This document shows positions 51,540-60,112 of a DNA stretch of 64,000 bases, piece by piece. A program made the translations under genes and the position numbers. Position 1 is the first letter of the stretch; every line of letters starts with the position of its first letter. A model generated the notes under the pieces. The model had not been told where the DNA came from. It made no database searches and worked only from the letters and a program-made list of their open reading frames with translations. This DNA is from Actinopolymorpha pittospori (GTDB lineage Bacteria; Actinomycetota; Actinomycetes; Propionibacteriales; Actinopolymorphaceae): assembly GCF_014873875.1 (NCBI RefSeq), contig NZ_JADBEM010000001.1, positions 10,222,717-10,286,716 of the forward strand, written 5' to 3'.

Positions 51540-52802
51540 ATGGGACGTAGGCCGAACGGCGCATCGAGCATCTACCTCGGCAACGATGGCAAGTGGCACG
51601 GCCGGGGTCACTGTCGGGGTGAGGGATGACGGCCGTCCTGATCGACGGCACGTGGAAGCGAAGACAGAATCGGAGGTGATCAAGAAGGTTCGCAGGCTGG
51701 AACGTGAGCGTGATACCGGGAAGGTGCGGGTGCGGGTCAACGCTGGACCGTGGCGAAGTGGCTTGCGCAGTGGATCGAGAACATCGCCGTTCCACCTGCC
51801 ATCGGGGACAACACGCACGCCGGCTATCGCGGAGACATCGAGAAGCACCTCATTCCGGGTCTTGGCGCGCACCGGCTTGAACGGCTGGCGCCGGAGCACC
51901 TTGAGAAGCTCTACACGACGATGCAGAGGAACGGGAGTGCGCCCGGGAACGCTCATCATGTCCACCGAACGATTAGAACCGCGCTGAATGAGGCCGTACG
52001 TCGAGGGCACATCGCGTCGAATCCCGCGTCGGTCGCGAAGGCACCTGTGCTCCCTGATGCCGAGGTTGACCCGTACGACGTCGATGAGGTGAAGCGTCTC
52101 CTGAAGGTCGCGGCGGGGCTGCATAGAAACAGCGCGCGTTGGGCGCTCGCCTTGGCACTGGGGCTCCGGCAGGGCGAGGCGCTAGGGCTGCGGTGGGAGG
52201 ACGTGGATCTCGACGGGGGTGTCCTGTGGGTGCGGCAGAGTCGGCTTCGGCCGAAGTACCTTCATGGCTGCGGCGGCAAGTGCGGCCAGCGGGCGGGGTC
52301 CTGCCCGAAGCGTGTTGCCGCTCGCCCGATCACGAAGGCCACCAAGTCACGGGCTGGGAGGCGGAGGATCGGGCTGCCGGCTCAACTCGTGGGCTTGCTG
52401 GCACGGCATCGCGAGGAGCAGGCCGCCGAGCGTGCCAGGGCGCTCGACATGTGGCGAGAGGGTGGCTGGGTCTTCACGTCGCCGACAGGCGAGCCGGTGA
52501 ACCCGAGCACGGACTACCACCAGTGGAAGGCACTGGTGAGGAAGGCTGGTGTTCGGGACGCACGGCTGCATGACGCTCGCCATTCTGCTGCGACCGTGCT
52601 CCTGGTCCTGGGCGTGCCTGAGCGTACGGTCATGTCGATCATGGGCTGGTCAACGACGGCGATGGCCGCGCGGTACCAACATGTCACGGACCCGATTCGC
52701 CGCAGCGTGGCCGAGCGGGTTGGCGGCCTGCTCTGGGACAGCGAAGCCGAGGGCGACTCGGGCTCGCCCGTTAGCACTGCTGACGTGGGCGAGCGCACGT
52801 GA
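51540..52802 (+). pseudogene. int: Tyrosine-recombinase integrase of the element, two compensating indels near its start
   Basis: ATG 51540 opens GRRPNGASSIYLGNDGKWHG, then an extra G (GGGG at about 51605) moves the frame to VTVGVRDDGRPDRRHVEAKTESEVIKKVRRLERERD. A missing G near 51734 returns it to the original frame (QRWTVAKWLAQWIENI). From there it is intact: SAM-like core domain, catalytic Arg in LALGLRQGEALGLRWED, HDARHSAATVLL and the Tyr in MAARYQHV. It is about 420 residues if both indels are removed. It ends 26 bp before attR. Confidence 0.85.
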
Positions 52803-52828
52803 ATGAGACGGGAACTGAGACGGACCCT

Positions 52829-52863
52829 GCCGGGCCGACCCCGTGTGAGGAGTTCGGCCCGGC
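52829..52863 (-). terminator. Terminator hairpin downstream of tRNA-Ser
   Basis: GCCGGGCCGA / TTCGGCCCGGC arms around a 14-nt loop, 30 bp after the tRNA 3' end. An identical copy lies in attL (40359-40393). Confidence 0.7.
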
Positions 52864-52950
52864 GGAGACCTGCGTGTCTGCGCAGGTCAGGGCGGAGGCG
52901 GCGGGATTTGAACCCGCGAGAGGGTTTGAGCCCTCAACCCGCTTAGCAGG
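52829..52950. repeat. attR: right copy of the 122-bp direct repeat
   Basis: Identical to 40359-40480. The element supplied this copy of the tRNA 3' part, so the tRNA remains functional. Upstream, a looser similarity continues (GAGACGGGAACTGAGACGGA at 52805; related words at 40336 and 40578), which may be integrase arm sites. Confidence 0.95.
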
Positions 52951-52983
52951 CGGGCGCCATAGACCGGACTAGGCGACGCCTCC
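52893..52983 (-). tRNA. tRNA-Ser (anticodon GCT)
   Basis: This 91-nt class II tRNA has acceptor arms GGAGGCG/CGCCTCC, a long variable arm (GAGGGCTCAAACCCTC), anticodon loop CTGCTAA with anticodon GCT, and T loop TTCAAAT. CCA is not encoded. It is the insertion target: nucleotides 34-91 of the gene are inside the duplicated repeat. Confidence 0.95.
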
Positions 52984-53201
52984 CTTGGCGAAAGCCAAGA
53001 TGCCGGATCAGGGTAGCGGTCCCGCGGTCAGGCGGGCAAAGCGCACCACCCGTACCGTTTGACCCCCCGGCGTGTCACGCGGACGTGGGTCACACCCCGA
53101 AGTCCCCTTCGCGGCTGCCCCAACCGGCCTGATCAGCACGAACGCTACCCGAGGGACCTGTGCGGGCGGCCCACCGGCCGGGTAGCGTGCCAGGTGTCGC
53201 C

Positions 53202-53882
53202 ATGACCGAGCCAACCGGAGGTGGCACCGTCGGTTACGCCGACCGGTTCGACGCGGGTCGCCGACTGGCCGAGCATCTGAGTGCCTACGTCGGCCGGCGC
53301 GACGTGACCGTGTTAGGCCTGCCGCGCGGCGGCGTGGCGGTCGCGGCCGCCGTCGCGAGCCATCTGGGTGCCGATCTCGACGTCTTCTGCGTCCGCAAGC
53401 TCGGCGTTCCCTGGCACCGGGAGCTCGCCATGGGCGCGGTCGCCAGCGGCGGCGTACGCGTGCTGAACAGGGACGTCGTCGAGCAGTTGGGGATCGACCC
53501 CGAGGCGGTCGAACGCGCCACTGCCGACGAGGCCGCCGAGCTGACGCGGCGGGAACGCTCCTATCGCGGCGACCGTCCAGCCCTCGACCTGGCCGGCCGG
53601 GTCGCCGTTCTCGTGGACGACGGCATCGCGACCGGCGCCACTGCCCGGGCCGCGGTGACGGCCGTCCGCCGGCTCGGTCCCAGCCGGGTGGTGCTCGCGG
53701 TGCCGGTGGCGCCTCCGGACACCCTGCTGACCTTCGCCGACATCGCCGACGAGGTGATCTGCCCGCTCACCCCGGACACCTTCGAGGCCGTTGGCCGCTG
53801 GTACCAGGACTTCACCCCGACCACCGACACCGAGGTGCGAGCGCTCCTGGCGGGCGTACCGCCGGACGAACCATGTAACTAA
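53202..53882 (+). CDS. Phosphoribosyltransferase-fold protein
   Basis: From ATG 53202 the protein has 226 residues. The PRPP loop VAVLVDDGIATGATARAAVTAVRR (DDGIATGAT) is canonical. The N-terminus FDAGRRLAEHLSAYVGRRDVTVLGLPRGGVAVAAAVA and the segment LDVFCVRKLGVPWHRELAMGAVASGG match the actinobacterial stand-alone PRTase family often found near stress genes. No nucleobase hood is obvious, so the substrate is unknown. Confidence 0.82.
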   Translation: MTEPTGGGTVGYADRFDAGRRLAEHLSAYVGRRDVTVLGLPRGGVAVAAAVASHLGADLDVFCVRKLGVPWHRELAMGAVASGGVRVLNRDVVEQLGIDPEAVERATADEAAELTRRERSYRGDRPALDLAGRVAVLVDDGIATGATARAAVTAVRRLGPSRVVLAVPVAPPDTLLTFADIADEVICPLTPDTFEAVGRWYQDFTPTTDTEVRALLAGVPPDEPCN

Positions 53883-54471
53883 CCGGCTACCCCGGACATC
53901 CCGGCGAATCCGGTGAATCCGGTGAATCCGGTGAATCCCAGCGTGCCGTCCGGCCCCACACCGCGACTGACCGGTCGCGTACGGCCAGGACGTCCCGTCA
54001 CGGATCGCCAACGTTTACTTGCGCACAGTTTCGGCGGTGTCCTGCCGTATGACTTCCGCGCACGGTTCGTCCCGTTCGTCCCCGTTCACTTCGTGATCCA
54101 CGTGCCGATCCCTGCCGATATGGCGTACCGTGCGCAGATCCGGCCGCGTCTTCGCGATTGCCGGAAGCAGGACCGCGTTGACGACGGCCGGGCCTCCACT
54201 GCCCCCGGAGCCGACGCCAGTGGTGAACGGAGTCGGATGAGCACCGGACGGAGCGAGCCGCACCAGGCGGGTCGCGTCGCTGCCGGAAGCGCCCGAAATC
54301 CTCGCAAAAAACCGTTTTGTACGCGTCGTCCCGTGCCCGACCGACGCCGGCAAAACTCGCGGATGAGTGCAACTTCATCGGAACGTCGGACGTCGAGGTT
54401 TCAGAGGAACCGCACCGAATGGCCCCTGGGGCGCTACTTCGTCCCCGAACGAGTGGGATTGAATACGATCC
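53883..54471. repeat. Gene-free 589 bp with a 9-bp tandem repeat at 53903-53938
   Basis: Four consecutive copies of GG(C/T)GAATCC form a short direct repeat just after the phosphoribosyltransferase gene. The remaining interval before the LCP gene shows open frames on both strands without conserved motifs. It probably holds the LCP promoter, but I cannot point to elements. Confidence 0.55.
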
Positions 54472-56019
54472 ATGTCTGAGCTGGTGAAGGACGATCAAGG
54501 GACCTCGTCACGGCCGACCGCGACGAGTCGGCGACGACGCCGTCCCATGTCCTTCACCAAGGCACTCCTCCTCACGATCCTCGGCACGCTGATCCCCGGA
54601 GTCGGCCTCCTGGCCGCGGGTCGCCGCAAGCTCGGCGCGGCCGTCCTCGCCATCGCGATCCTGCTGGCCGGGTTCGGCGCCTACCTCGCCGTCGCCCAAC
54701 AGCGGGCGATCCTGCACTGGGCGGTCCAGTCCGAGGCGCTGCTGGTGATCGGCATCTTGCTGCCGACCATCGGGCTCGCCTGGATGATCGTCATCGTCGG
54801 CACCTACCGTTCACTGCGCCCGTGGAAGATCAGCCCGCTCCAGCGCATCGGAGGCTCGGCGCTGGTGACGCTGCTCGCGCTCGCCGTGCTGGCCCCGCTG
54901 GCTGTGGGCGGCCGCTACGCCCAGGTCCAGAAGGGCGTCGTCGAGGACGTCTTCGCCGGCGCGACCAGCAAGAGCGCGACCCGGCCGAAGAACGCCACCG
55001 CGGCCGACCCGTGGGCCGGGCAGGACCGGGTCAACCTCCTGCTGCTCGGCGGCGACGGTGGTGACGACCGGCAGGGCATCCGGCCCGACAGCCTGCAGGT
55101 CGCGAGCATCGACACCCACACCGGCAACACCGTGCTTTTCAGCCTGCCGCGCAACCTGGAGAAGGTGCCGTTCCCGCCCGACTCACCGCTCGCCGACGCC
55201 TATCCCAACGGCGTCTACGCCGGTGGCGGCGACCAGCTCGAGTGGATGATCAACTCGATCTACCGCAACGTCCCGGCACAGCACCCGGGCCTGCTCGACA
55301 GCGACAACCCCGGCGCCGACGCGACCAAGCTCGCGGTGGGCGCCGCCCTGGGCATCAAGCTCGACTACTACGTCCTGATCAACCTCAAGGGCTTCCAGGA
55401 ACTCGTCAACGCGCTCGGTGGCATCACCGTGAACATCAACGAGAAGGTCGCCATCGGTGGCGCGATGGACGAGGGCATCCGACCCCACGACTACCTCCAG
55501 CCCGGACCCGACCAGCACCTGGACGGCTACCACGCATTGTGGTTCGCACGTGGCCGCTACGGCGCCGACGACTACCAGCGGATGGAACGCCAGCGCTGCG
55601 CGATGAAGGCGATCATCGACCAGTCCAACCCGGCCACCGTTCTGACCCGTTACGAAAGAATCGCCAAGACCTCCAAGCAGATCGTGCTCACCGACATCCC
55701 GGGTTCGCTGCTTCCGGCGTTCGTCGACCTGTCGATGCGGGTGAAGGGCGGCGAGATCAAGAGCATCGCCTTCACCAACAAGATCATCAAGCCGTGGAAC
55801 CCCGACTACGACCTCATCCACTCGAAGGTCCGCACCGCGATCAACGCGAGCACCGCCACGAAGGCTCCGGCCAAGCCGCGGCCGTCCACCTCGGACCCGG
55901 CGAAGCCGACCCCGACGAAGGCTCCCACGAAGGCTCCGACGCCGAACGGCACGCCGGACCCGAAGACGGCCCCGGCCGACAACCTCGCCGACGCCTGCGC
56001 CTACCGGCCCGTGAGCTGA
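54472..56019 (+). CDS. LytR-CpsA-Psr (LCP) family cell-wall ligase
   Basis: The 515-residue protein has a basic cytoplasmic N-terminus (TSRRRRRPMS) and three or four membrane helices (about 27-150). The extracytoplasmic LCP domain has RPDSLQVASIDTHTGNTVLFSLPRN, LDYYVLINLKGFQELVNALGGI and ALWFARGRYGADDYQRMERQR, containing the Arg and Asp residues that bind polyprenyl pyrophosphate. A Lys/Pro/Thr-rich wall-spanning tail follows. It transfers polymers such as teichoic acids or arabinogalactan-type glycans to peptidoglycan. Confidence 0.93.
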   Translation: MSELVKDDQGTSSRPTATSRRRRRPMSFTKALLLTILGTLIPGVGLLAAGRRKLGAAVLAIAILLAGFGAYLAVAQQRAILHWAVQSEALLVIGILLPTIGLAWMIVIVGTYRSLRPWKISPLQRIGGSALVTLLALAVLAPLAVGGRYAQVQKGVVEDVFAGATSKSATRPKNATAADPWAGQDRVNLLLLGGDGGDDRQGIRPDSLQVASIDTHTGNTVLFSLPRNLEKVPFPPDSPLADAYPNGVYAGGGDQLEWMINSIYRNVPAQHPGLLDSDNPGADATKLAVGAALGIKLDYYVLINLKGFQELVNALGGITVNINEKVAIGGAMDEGIRPHDYLQPGPDQHLDGYHALWFARGRYGADDYQRMERQRCAMKAIIDQSNPATVLTRYERIAKTSKQIVLTDIPGSLLPAFVDLSMRVKGGEIKSIAFTNKIIKPWNPDYDLIHSKVRTAINASTATKAPAKPRPSTSDPAKPTPTKAPTKAPTPNGTPDPKTAPADNLADACAYRPVS

Positions 56020-56452
56020 GCCGCTGACGTCGGGCGTCACTGAAGCGTCGGACAGACTCGCGGAATTCGACTACGGCCAAGATTTCTCCTGGCACTTTGC
56101 GTAACCTATGGGTGAGGTGCTCGTTAGGGATGAGTGGACGCACCAACCCTCCCAGGTGCATCGAAGCGCCGCTCCAGGTCTTGAGCCCCCCAAGGCCTGG
56201 GGCGGCGCACCCCTTTCCCGGCTCTGTGCGCGACCCCGACATCTCCCCCGGCGACGCGTGAACTCCCCGTGTGAGCAGATCCAACACATAGCCGCGCCCT
56301 ACGCGTGACGACGACAACGCCGCCAGCCGGGATGCTGGGACTGCCCGCGTGAGCGAGTCATCCGCGCCCGGCTGGCAAGGCCGAGGAGGAGCCAATAGCG
56401 GTGTCCTATTGGCGACGACGAGAACGCCGCCAGGCGGGATGCGGGGGCTCGC
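56020..56452. repeat. Gene-free interval with a 29-bp duplicated unit and a hairpin
   Basis: A unit around GACGAC(A/G)..ACGCCGCCAG(C/G)CGGGATGC occurs at 56307-56335 and again at 56412-56442 with few differences. Between them lies a perfect stem GCCAATAG / CTATTGGC (56391-56398, 56406-56413). Both units lie downstream of convergent genes (LCP and PH protein). It may be an interspersed repeat family or terminator region. Confidence 0.5.
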
Positions 56453-56923
56453 TCAGAGGGGGCGGTAGCCGTGGGCGGTGTTGAGGTGCCCCTGAAGTTG
56501 TTCTTCGAGCGTGGCCACCGGCACGTCCAGCAACCGTGAGACGACCAGGCTGCGCCGCCCGTCCGCGAGGGCGACGACGAAGACGGTGCCGGCGCTGCCG
56601 TCGGCGCGTCGTACGTCGGCGACGTCCGTCCAGCGTGCCGAGCGGACGCTCTCCCGTGCCCAGTTGGTGCGGTTGCGGAAGCCGTCGCCACTCAGAACCA
56701 GCCCCGACCGCCCGAGGAGCGTCCACAGGCCCCAGCCGGCGGCGATGACGAAGACCGCCAGGAAGATCCACTCGAAGACCACGACCACGGGGGCGTCGAG
56801 TGCGGACACTCCCCGGCGCAGGACTTCGAGGACGACAGCGAGGGCGAGCCACACGCAGGCCATGCCGAGCATGCGGACGCCCAGCGCTGGGCGCAGGCGG
56901 TAGCTCACTGGTACGTCGGGCAT
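56453..56923 (-). CDS. PH-domain membrane protein
   Basis: The 156-residue protein has two helices (about 15-37 and 43-68) followed by a bacterial PH-like domain (LVLSGDGFRNRTNWARESVRSARWTDVADVRR ... VFVVALADGRRSLVVSRLLDVPV). This is a common actinobacterial type of unknown function, anchored in the cytoplasmic membrane. The ATG start is clear. Confidence 0.75.
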   Translation of the reverse strand: MPDVPVSYRLRPALGVRMLGMACVWLALAVVLEVLRRGVSALDAPVVVVFEWIFLAVFVIAAGWGLWTLLGRSGLVLSGDGFRNRTNWARESVRSARWTDVADVRRADGSAGTVFVVALADGRRSLVVSRLLDVPVATLEEQLQGHLNTAHGYRPL

Positions 56924-57074
56924 GCGCAGGAGTCTGTCACGTCCGGGGTGAACCGCTGTCGACGGCTTCGGGACGTCGCGTACTCGCTAAATGTGGTAAT
57001 TCCTCATGAAGACTCCGGCACGGGCCGCAGCCGGGCCCTACCATGACTGATCAGTCTGCTCCGGAAGGGACGAC

Positions 57075-57914
57075 ATGAGTGATGTCGGGCTCGTGCACAA
57101 GACAATCTGGATTCTGCGGACGGTGGCCGCACATCCGGAGGGCATCGGACTGTCAGACGTCGCCCGCGCCTGCGGAATTCCGAAGGCGACCTGCCATCGG
57201 ATCCTTACCGTGCTGGAGAAGGAACGCTGGCTGACAGCCGATCCGACGTCTCGGCGCTTTCGGGTCTCACTCAGCATGTTGTTCCTGGTCGGCGGTCTGC
57301 TCGACCAGGAATCCGTCTATGCACACGCCCAGAGCGTGTTGAAAGAACTCGCCGCGGACACCCGCGAGACAGTGGGCCTGGACCAGTTGGTCAGCCCTTC
57401 CGTCGTCGTTCTCACCCAGGTCGCGGGGCCTTCCCTGATGGGCCTGCACTCCGGTCCGCGACGAAAGTCACCGGCGTGGCGAACCTCCACCGGAAAGGCA
57501 CTTCTGGCCTGGCACGACGCCGAAATGGTGCGGTCGGAGTTCGTGGCCGACCTGCGTGATCGCCCGGCTCGGAAGTTCGCCGACTTCGACGCGTTTCTCG
57601 CCGAACTCGGCGAAGTGCGAGAGCGCGGCTATTCGGTCGCCTATGACGAACTCGAGGAGGGCGCCGCGGCGGTCGCCGCTCCGGTCCACGTCGGCGACGC
57701 GGTTCCTTACGCCATCTGGGTCGGCGGACCGACCTACCGGGTCACCCGGGAGCAGGTTCCCGCCCTCGCCGACCAGGTCATCGCGGCCGCCGGCAAGGTC
57801 GGTCAGGTCCTCGAGATGAGCGGCCGGCGCGAGTTGGCCGCCGAACATCTCCGCTCGTTGCCGGGCCTGCTGGTCAGCCAGCGTTCCGCCTCCGACGGCG
57901 CCAGCGAGGCTTGA
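57075..57914 (+). CDS. IclR-family transcriptional regulator
   Basis: The 279-residue protein has an N-terminal winged HTH (GIGLSDVARACGIPKATCHRILTVLEKERWL). An effector-binding IclR domain contains RTSTGKALLAWHD and RERGYSVAYDELEEGAAAVAAPVH, the usual signature. A GGAAGGGA site precedes the ATG. It probably regulates a nearby catabolic gene, but no target is evident; the next gene is a convergent TetR. Confidence 0.9.
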   Translation: MSDVGLVHKTIWILRTVAAHPEGIGLSDVARACGIPKATCHRILTVLEKERWLTADPTSRRFRVSLSMLFLVGGLLDQESVYAHAQSVLKELAADTRETVGLDQLVSPSVVVLTQVAGPSLMGLHSGPRRKSPAWRTSTGKALLAWHDAEMVRSEFVADLRDRPARKFADFDAFLAELGEVRERGYSVAYDELEEGAAAVAAPVHVGDAVPYAIWVGGPTYRVTREQVPALADQVIAAAGKVGQVLEMSGRRELAAEHLRSLPGLLVSQRSASDGASEA

Positions 57915-57940
57915 CGCTCGACCGAAAGAGTCGCCCGCCG

Positions 57941-58525
57941 TCACTCCGTCGACGGCTGCTCGCCCTCGATCAGCTTCTGCATGCTCGGGCGTAGCAGGTT
58001 GGTGATCTGCTCGGGGGTGGCGTCGCGGAGGTAGTCGATCTCGAAGGCGTGTCGCCCGATCGACACACCGAGCAGTACGGAGAAGATGAGCGCGGCGCGC
58101 AACTCCGGGTTGTCGCCCCGAATCGCCGGGCGCGCCTGCTCGATCTGGCGTCCGATGGACGCCCGGATCTCCTCCGCCGCCTCCGGATGGGTGAACGCCG
58201 AACGCAGTAAGGGAAGTGAGGTTCCCGGAAGCTCACCCAGCTTGACCCCGAGGATGGACAGGACCAGCTCGGCGAACTCCGCCGGCTCGGCCGGGAGTGA
58301 CTCGTCCCCGGGCACCCGGATGGCCTCGCGGAACAGCCCCTCCTTGGACCCGAAGTACTGCATCACCAGGGCGGGGTCGACGCCGGCCGCCGAGGCGACG
58401 GCGCGGATCGTCGTGCGTTCGTAGCCGACCTCGGCGAACTTCTGGCGGGCCGACGCCAGGATCCGGTCCTCCGTCTGCTGTCGCCGCTCCGCCCTGGTCA
58501 GTCGGGGTTTCTCCGGTCCGCTCAC
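57941..58525 (-). CDS. TetR-family regulator of the SnoaL genes
   Basis: The 194-residue protein starts at GTG. The HTH is TTIRAVASAAGVDPALVMQYFGSKEGLF, and the C-terminal domain ends ATPEQITNLLRPSMQKLIEG, a common TetR_C type (DUF1956-like). It is divergent from two SnoaL-like genes with a clear palindrome in the 88-bp gap. Confidence 0.88.
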   Translation of the reverse strand: MSGPEKPRLTRAERRQQTEDRILASARQKFAEVGYERTTIRAVASAAGVDPALVMQYFGSKEGLFREAIRVPGDESLPAEPAEFAELVLSILGVKLGELPGTSLPLLRSAFTHPEAAEEIRASIGRQIEQARPAIRGDNPELRAALIFSVLLGVSIGRHAFEIDYLRDATPEQITNLLRPSMQKLIEGEQPSTE

Positions 58526-58572
58526 TCCCCGACTCTACCGGCGTTGACCGAACGGCGATTTCGCTCTACGCT

Positions 58573-58598
58573 CGTTGAGTCTCAACACTCGTTGAGCG
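58573..58598. promoter_or_regulatory. Candidate TetR operator GTTGAG-T-CTCAAC with an extra half-site
   Basis: Perfect 6+1+6 palindrome at 58574-58586 followed by another CGTTGAG at 58590-58596. It lies 16-40 bp before the SnoaL ATG, overlapping the expected promoter. Confidence 0.65.
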
Positions 58599-58613
58599 AA
58601 AGGATGATCTCTC

Positions 58614-59087
58614 ATGCCTTCGACCACCCCACCCGACCAGATCGGCGCGGACACCTTCACCCCCCGTGAGGCCTTCGCGCGCTTCCAGCGAGCCCTCCTG
58701 GACGGCTCCCCCACCGACGCCACCCACATCGCCGAGGACGTCCTCGTCGAGTGGCCGTTCAGCCCACCCGGACGGCCACGCAGCGTTCAGGGGCGGGAGA
58801 CCTACCTGGCCTTCGCCGCAGCCGGACGCGAGGCACTGCCGGTGCGGTTCGACGAGTTCCGCAACGTCGTGATCCACGACACGACCGATCCCGAGGTGAT
58901 CGTCGTGGAGTGGGACCTGACCGGCACCCACAAGGTGACCGGCGTGCAGGCGACGGCGTCGTTCGTGACGATGCTGCGCGTGCGCGACGGCGAGGTCGTG
59001 CACGTCCGTGAGTACCAGGACGTGCTGACCATGGCGACAGCGCTCGGGCAACTTCCCGACCTGATGGCCGAACTGGCGGCCCGATGA
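58614..59087 (+). CDS. SnoaL-like (NTF2-fold) protein, single domain
   Basis: The 157-residue protein has an NTF2-like cone with pattern FARFQRALLDGSPTDATHIAEDVLVEWPF, then FRNVVIHDTTDPEVIVVEWDLTG and a closing VRDGEVVHVREYQDVLTMA. SnoaL-type proteins act as small-molecule isomerases, cyclases or hydroxylases, or just bind ligands. It overlaps the next gene by 4 bp (ATGA). Confidence 0.82.
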   Translation: MPSTTPPDQIGADTFTPREAFARFQRALLDGSPTDATHIAEDVLVEWPFSPPGRPRSVQGRETYLAFAAAGREALPVRFDEFRNVVIHDTTDPEVIVVEWDLTGTHKVTGVQATASFVTMLRVRDGEVVHVREYQDVLTMATALGQLPDLMAELAAR

Positions 59088-60112
59088 ACGCGCCCCGGTC
59101 CGAGAGTCTTCGCGCCCCGGCGTCACACACCGGAGCCGACACCTCCGCGTCCGGGCCTCGCGCCGTGTTCGCGAGGTACCAGCAGGCGGTGCTGGCGAAC
59201 TCCGCCGACCAGATGGCCGAGGTGTTCGCACCGGACGGCGTCACCGAGTTTCCGTTCCGGTTGCCCGGGATACCGCCGAGGGTCGAGGGCCGCGAAGGAA
59301 TCCGCGCCTGGCTCACCCCCGCGGTCGGTACAGCGTTCCGCTTCGAGGAGTACCGCGACGTGGTCGTCCACGACACCACGGACCCTGAGGTGATCGTCGT
59401 CGAGCACTCCATCGCGGGCACCACCGCCGCGAACGGACAGCCGGCCCAGATCTCCTACGTCTACGTCCTACGGGCCCGCGACGGCGAGATCGTGCACCTA
59501 CGCGACTACGCCAACCCCATCGAGGGAATGCGGGCCGCCGAAGGAATGGGTCTCGGCGCCACGGCGAGCCCCGCGGACCAGCCAGACCACCCGGCCCCGA
59601 GAGACCCGGGCGACCCGGGTGACCCGGGCGACCCGGTTAGCCGGAACGACCCGACGGTCCCGGATCCGATGGCGGAACCCACCACCCCACGGGAGGTCTA
59701 CGCCGCGCTCGTCCGTGCGATCGTGGCGGCCGACGCGGATGCGGCCGCCGACCTGTACGCCGAGGACGGCGTACTCGAACTCGTCTTCACCCGACCCGGG
59801 ATCGTTCCGCGACGACAGGGCCGAGAGGACATCCGGGAGGCTGCGCGCGCCGGTTGGGACGCTCTGCCCCTCCGGTTCGAGAGCCACCGCACGGTCGCCC
59901 TCCACGACAGTCCCGATCCCGAGGTGGTCATCGCGGAGTTCGAACTCGCCGGTACGAGTCTTGCCGGCGGGCGTGCGTTCACCTTGTCGATGTTGGTGAT
60001 CCTGCGGGTCAGGGATGGACACATCGTTCACCAGCGGGAGTACGTCGACGTCCTGGGCATCGCCGCCGCGAGTGACCGACTGCCCGCGGTGCTGGCGAGC
60101 CTCACCCCTTGA
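59084..60112 (+). CDS. Tandem SnoaL-like protein with two NTF2-fold domains
   Basis: The protein has 342 residues. Domain 1 (about 27-150) carries FARYQQAVLANSADQMAEVFAPDGVTEFPF and YRDVVVHDTTDPEVIVVEHS. Domain 2 (about 205-340) carries YAALVRAIVAADADAAADLYAEDGVLELVF and HRTVALHDSPDPEVVIAEFE. The linker is a DPGDPGDPGD repeat. Each domain resembles the preceding single-domain gene, so three copies arose by duplication. The 3' end overlaps the ABC permease gene tail-to-tail by 11 bp. Confidence 0.82.
   Translation: MNAPRSESLRAPASHTGADTSASGPRAVFARYQQAVLANSADQMAEVFAPDGVTEFPFRLPGIPPRVEGREGIRAWLTPAVGTAFRFEEYRDVVVHDTTDPEVIVVEHSIAGTTAANGQPAQISYVYVLRARDGEIVHLRDYANPIEGMRAAEGMGLGATASPADQPDHPAPRDPGDPGDPGDPVSRNDPTVPDPMAEPTTPREVYAALVRAIVAADADAAADLYAEDGVLELVFTRPGIVPRRQGREDIREAARAGWDALPLRFESHRTVALHDSPDPEVVIAEFELAGTSLAGGRAFTLSMLVILRVRDGHIVHQREYVDVLGIAAASDRLPAVLASLTP

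Larger units (their letters stand above)
40359..52950. mobile_element. Integrated pSAM2-type element in tRNA-Ser(GCT), IS-riddled remnant
   Basis: The two copies of the repeat are 12,470 bp apart. At the right end stand rep, xis and int in the order typical of actinomycete integrative and conjugative elements, with int adjacent to attR. The left two thirds hold a VOC gene, a reductase gene and IS30, IS5, IS481-like and truncated IS256 sequences. No FtsK-like transfer gene (traB), no spd genes and no kor/pra-type regulator are visible, and int is broken by two indels. The element therefore looks immobile in its present form. Confidence 0.9.

Noticed and set aside
53903..53938. Tandem GAATCC repeats as a CRISPR array
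   Set aside because: Nine-bp units without spacers; no cas genes anywhere in the window.
53998..54498. 166-codon minus-strand frame before the LCP gene
   Set aside because: No motif, Arg/Gly/Ser-biased translation, and it overlaps the likely LCP promoter.
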